Below are positions 4,779-7,121 of a stretch of 7,121 nt of DNA, one piece after another. The notes under the pieces were generated by a model, which worked only from the letters and a program-made list of their open reading frames with translations, was not told where the DNA came from and did not search any database. The translations under genes were made by a program, and so were the position numbers. How positions within the stretch are numbered: position 1 is the stretch's first letter; every line of letters starts with the position of its first letter. The stretch covers positions 1-7,121 of the forward strand of contig CALZCW010000030.1 in the NCBI GenBank assembly GCA_945635805.1, read 5' to 3'. The stretch is from an uncultured Clostridia bacterium (GTDB lineage Bacteria; Bacillota; Clostridia; Oscillospirales; Oscillospiraceae).

Positions 4779-7121
4779 TTATGCCAACTCAGCAATGGTG
4801 ACGCCGTCCTCTCCCTCGCCGTAGACGCCGAGACGGTATTTCTTTACCGCACGGTTGCGCTTGAGCTCGTCGTGGACGGCCTTGCGCAGAATGCCGGTTC
4901 CTTTGCCATGGATAATGCGCACCTGGGACAGATTAGCCAGCATGGCGTTGTCCAGGAAGATGGAAAGCGTGGCGATAGCTTCGTCTGCGCTCATCCCCCG
5001 CAGATCCAGCTCTGTGGCTGCCGGGGTGTTGCGGAATTCCCGTTTGGAGCGCTCAATGATCTTTTTTACCTGCTGCTGGGTCTCCTCGATCAGGTAGACC
5101 TCCTCCGGCTTGGCTGTGACCTTCATGATACCGGCCTGCAGCTCATAGGTGCCATCCTTGTTGATCGACAGGACAGTGGCTCTGGTGCCGAATTTCAGGA
5201 TCTCCACTGTATCGCCCGCCTTGACAGCACGGCTGGGTGCGGGACGTTCCGGTGCGCTCTGCTTACCGGAGAACTGCTCCTCAGCTTCGTTGAGCCTGCG
5301 GCGCAGCTCCGCCTGCTTTGCGTTGCTGCCCTGCACGTCGGCGGAGTCCTTCATCTGCTTGCGAAGCTGTTTCAGCTCTTCGGCCACCTCGTTGGAGGTG
5401 CGGCGGGCATTGTCGATGATGGCCTGAGCCTCCGCACGGGCAGAGCGCAGGGCCTTTTCCCGCTCACGCTTGATCTCGGAATAGTATTCCTCGGACTTGG
5501 CGCGCATCTGGGCCGTCTCCTGCTGCAGACGCTCAGCCTCCAGTTTTGCAGCTTCCATATGCTGACGCTGCTGCTCCAGTTGGGCCAAAACGTCCTCGAA
5601 ATTCTTGTCGTTTTCGTTGACGAAGCTCTTTGCCTTGTCGATAATCGCGTCCGAAAGGCCGAGACGCTTGGAAATAGCAAAGGCGTTGGACTTGCCGGGA
5701 ATGCCGATGAGCAGCTTGTAGGTAGGCCGCAGGGTCTCCACGTCGAATTCGCAGGAGGCGTTCATGACACCCTCAGTGCGCATGGCGTAGAGCTTCAGTT
5801 CTGCGTAGTGGGTCGTCGCTGCCACACGGCTGCCGCACTGGCGGCAGAATTCGATCAGAGCCGTGGCCAGTGCGGCGCCCTCGGCAGGATCGGTGCCGGC
5901 GCCCAGCTCGTCAAAGAGAACCAGTGTCTCGTCGTCACAGTCGTTGACGATCTGAACGATATTTTTCATGTGGGACGAGAAGGTGGACAGGGACTGTTCA
6001 ATGGACTGCTCGTCGCCGATGTCCGCCAGGACCTTGGAAAAGACGGAAACGGCGCTGCCGTGGTCCGCCGGAATATGGAGGCCGCACTCTGCCATAAGGG
6101 TCAGCAGGCCGATGGTTTTCAAAGTGACGGTCTTGCCGCCGGTGTTAGGGCCGGTAATGATGAGGGTGTCAAAATCCGTCCCCAGGCGGACGGTGATGGG
6201 CACGACGCTCTTGCGCTCGATAAGGGGATGCCGCGCCCGCTTCAATTCCGTGGTGCCGTTGGTGCGGATCTCCGGCTCCATGCCGTCCATTCGCAGGGAA
6301 AGCCGGGCCTTGGCGAAGATCACATCCAGCGCCGTCAGCATCTCCACGCTCAAGTTGATGTTTTCACGGAAGGAGGCGGCCTCGGCGGAAAGCTCCGCCA
6401 AAATCCGTTCGATCTCCTTGCGTTCCTTAATCAGCAGCTCCCGCAGGGCGTTGTTGGCGTTGACCGCCGACATTGGCTCAATAAAGAAGGTGCCGCCGGA
6501 GGAGGACACGTCATGGACAAGGCCAGGAATCTCGCTCTTATACTCGCTCTTGACCGGCACCACATAGCGGTCTCCCCGCAGGGTGATGATGGGGTCCCGG
6601 AGATACTTGGCGTAGCTAGGCGAGGTAATGATCTTTTGCAGGGAGTCCTTGACCTTCGCACTCTGGATGCGCATATGCCGCCGGATGTCTGCAAGCTCAC
6701 TGCTGGCAGCGTCGGCGATCTCCTCCTCAGAGAGGATGGAATTGGTGATCTTTTCCTCCAGATAGCGGTTGGGGGAAAGCTCCTGGAAATAGACGTCCAG
6801 AACCGTCTGGGTATAGTCGCCGTTATAATAGGCCCTGGCGTTGCGGATGCACCGCAGGACGCCTGCAATGCGCAGAAGCTCCGTCGGCGTCAGGCAGCCG
6901 CCCCGGTCCGCACGCTCCAGAGACGGGCCGATCTCCTTGACCTCATGGAAGGACGGTGAGCCTTTTAACGTGATCAGCTTACAGGCAGCGGTGGTCTGCC
7001 CCTGCAGCAGGGTGATCTCCTCCGCGTCATTCAGCGGCAGGAGCTTGCGGCAGCGGTCCTTGCCCGCCTCGCTGTGGGCGCAGTCGGCCAACTGTTCCAA
7101 TACTGCGGAAAGCTCCAGCTT
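4779..7121 (-). CDS. mutS2: Endonuclease MutS2 (first few codons outside window)
   Basis: MutS paralogue with ATPase and Smr nuclease domains. The family has been linked to suppression of homologous recombination and, in Bacillus, to sensing and splitting collided ribosomes. 780 residues are visible and the frame is open at the right edge; the first visible residues KLELSAVLEQLA fit the usual MutS2 N-terminus, so probably fewer than about ten residues are missing. Numbered from the first visible residue: core/lever region to about 300; Walker A GPNTGGKT at 324-331; STFSSHMKNI near 379-388; Walker B and signature LVLFDELGAGTDP at 400-412; a long coiled coil about 500-620; a small KOW-like beta segment about 632-680; and a C-terminal Smr domain with LDLRG (705-709) and HGKGTG (738-743). 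No N-terminal mismatch-recognition domain is present, as expected for MutS2. All nucleotide-binding and Smr motifs look intact. No clear terminator follows it. Confidence 0.97.
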   Translation of the reverse strand, partial: KLELSAVLEQLADCAHSEAGKDRCRKLLPLNDAEEITLLQGQTTAACKLITLKGSPSFHEVKEIGPSLERADRGGCLTPTELLRIAGVLRCIRNARAYYNGDYTQTVLDVYFQELSPNRYLEEKITNSILSEEEIADAASSELADIRRHMRIQSAKVKDSLQKIITSPSYAKYLRDPIITLRGDRYVVPVKSEYKSEIPGLVHDVSSSGGTFFIEPMSAVNANNALRELLIKERKEIERILAELSAEAASFRENINLSVEMLTALDVIFAKARLSLRMDGMEPEIRTNGTTELKRARHPLIERKSVVPITVRLGTDFDTLIITGPNTGGKTVTLKTIGLLTLMAECGLHIPADHGSAVSVFSKVLADIGDEQSIEQSLSTFSSHMKNIVQIVNDCDDETLVLFDELGAGTDPAEGAALATALIEFCRQCGSRVAATTHYAELKLYAMRTEGVMNASCEFDVETLRPTYKLLIGIPGKSNAFAISKRLGLSDAIIDKAKSFVNENDKNFEDVLAQLEQQRQHMEAAKLEAERLQQETAQMRAKSEEYYSEIKREREKALRSARAEAQAIIDNARRTSNEVAEELKQLRKQMKDSADVQGSNAKQAELRRRLNEAEEQFSGKQSAPERPAPSRAVKAGDTVEILKFGTRATVLSINKDGTYELQAGIMKVTAKPEEVYLIEETQQQVKKIIERSKREFRNTPAATELDLRGMSADEAIATLSIFLDNAMLANLSQVRIIHGKGTGILRKAVHDELKRNRAVKKYRLGVYGEGEDGVTIAELA

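Noticed and set aside
4872..6959. A 695-codon open frame on the plus strand, opposite mutS2
   Set aside because: It is fully antisense to a gene with intact MutS2 motifs. Its translation is low-complexity in character with no recognisable domain, and GC-rich codon bias commonly leaves such open antisense frames.

Overview
The window is a stretch of core bacterial chromosome. Seven protein genes all lie on the minus strand, so transcription runs from high to low coordinates. The DNA is fairly GC-rich. Gene content, Gram-positive style Shine-Dalgarno sites (GGAGG types), an HPr with an intact Ser46 kinase site and MutS2 with a Smr domain all point to a Firmicutes/Clostridia genome. By overall impression it is Oscillospiraceae-like; that family-level placement is an inference, not a measurement.

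Layout in transcription order: (1) mutS2 (7121 down to 4779), lacking only its first few codons, which lie outside the window. (2) A 141-base gap that holds a consensus sigma-A promoter. (3) A small HPr-family gene (4637-4377). (4) A strong hairpin, then uvrC (4311-2494), rsmD (2490-1939), coaD (1942-1436) and a coiled-coil gene (1439-936). The last four are packed with a 3-base gap or 4-base ATGA overlaps. (5) An intrinsic terminator (927-894), followed almost at once by the ribosome-binding site of a phosphoglucomutase/phosphomannomutase gene (877-1), which runs off the left end.

The cluster mixes housekeeping roles: rescue or recombination control (MutS2), carbon-status signalling (HPr-like protein), nucleotide excision repair (UvrC), 16S rRNA methylation (RsmD), coenzyme A synthesis (CoaD), a probable cell-envelope or division coiled-coil protein, and sugar-phosphate metabolism. 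Both terminator-like hairpins sit directly in front of the next gene's ribosome-binding site and leave no room for a promoter. Downstream expression therefore probably depends on partial read-through or on promoters buried in upstream genes.

I saw no mobile element, CRISPR array, tRNA, rRNA or clearly foreign segment. No wholly new system is evident. The points most worth a second look are the HPr-like protein, which keeps His15 and Ser46 but has Lys-Gln where Arg-Pro normally follows the active histidine; the coiled-coil protein after coaD, which resembles the mycobacterial septation factor SepIVA; and the two hairpins placed against ribosome-binding sites.
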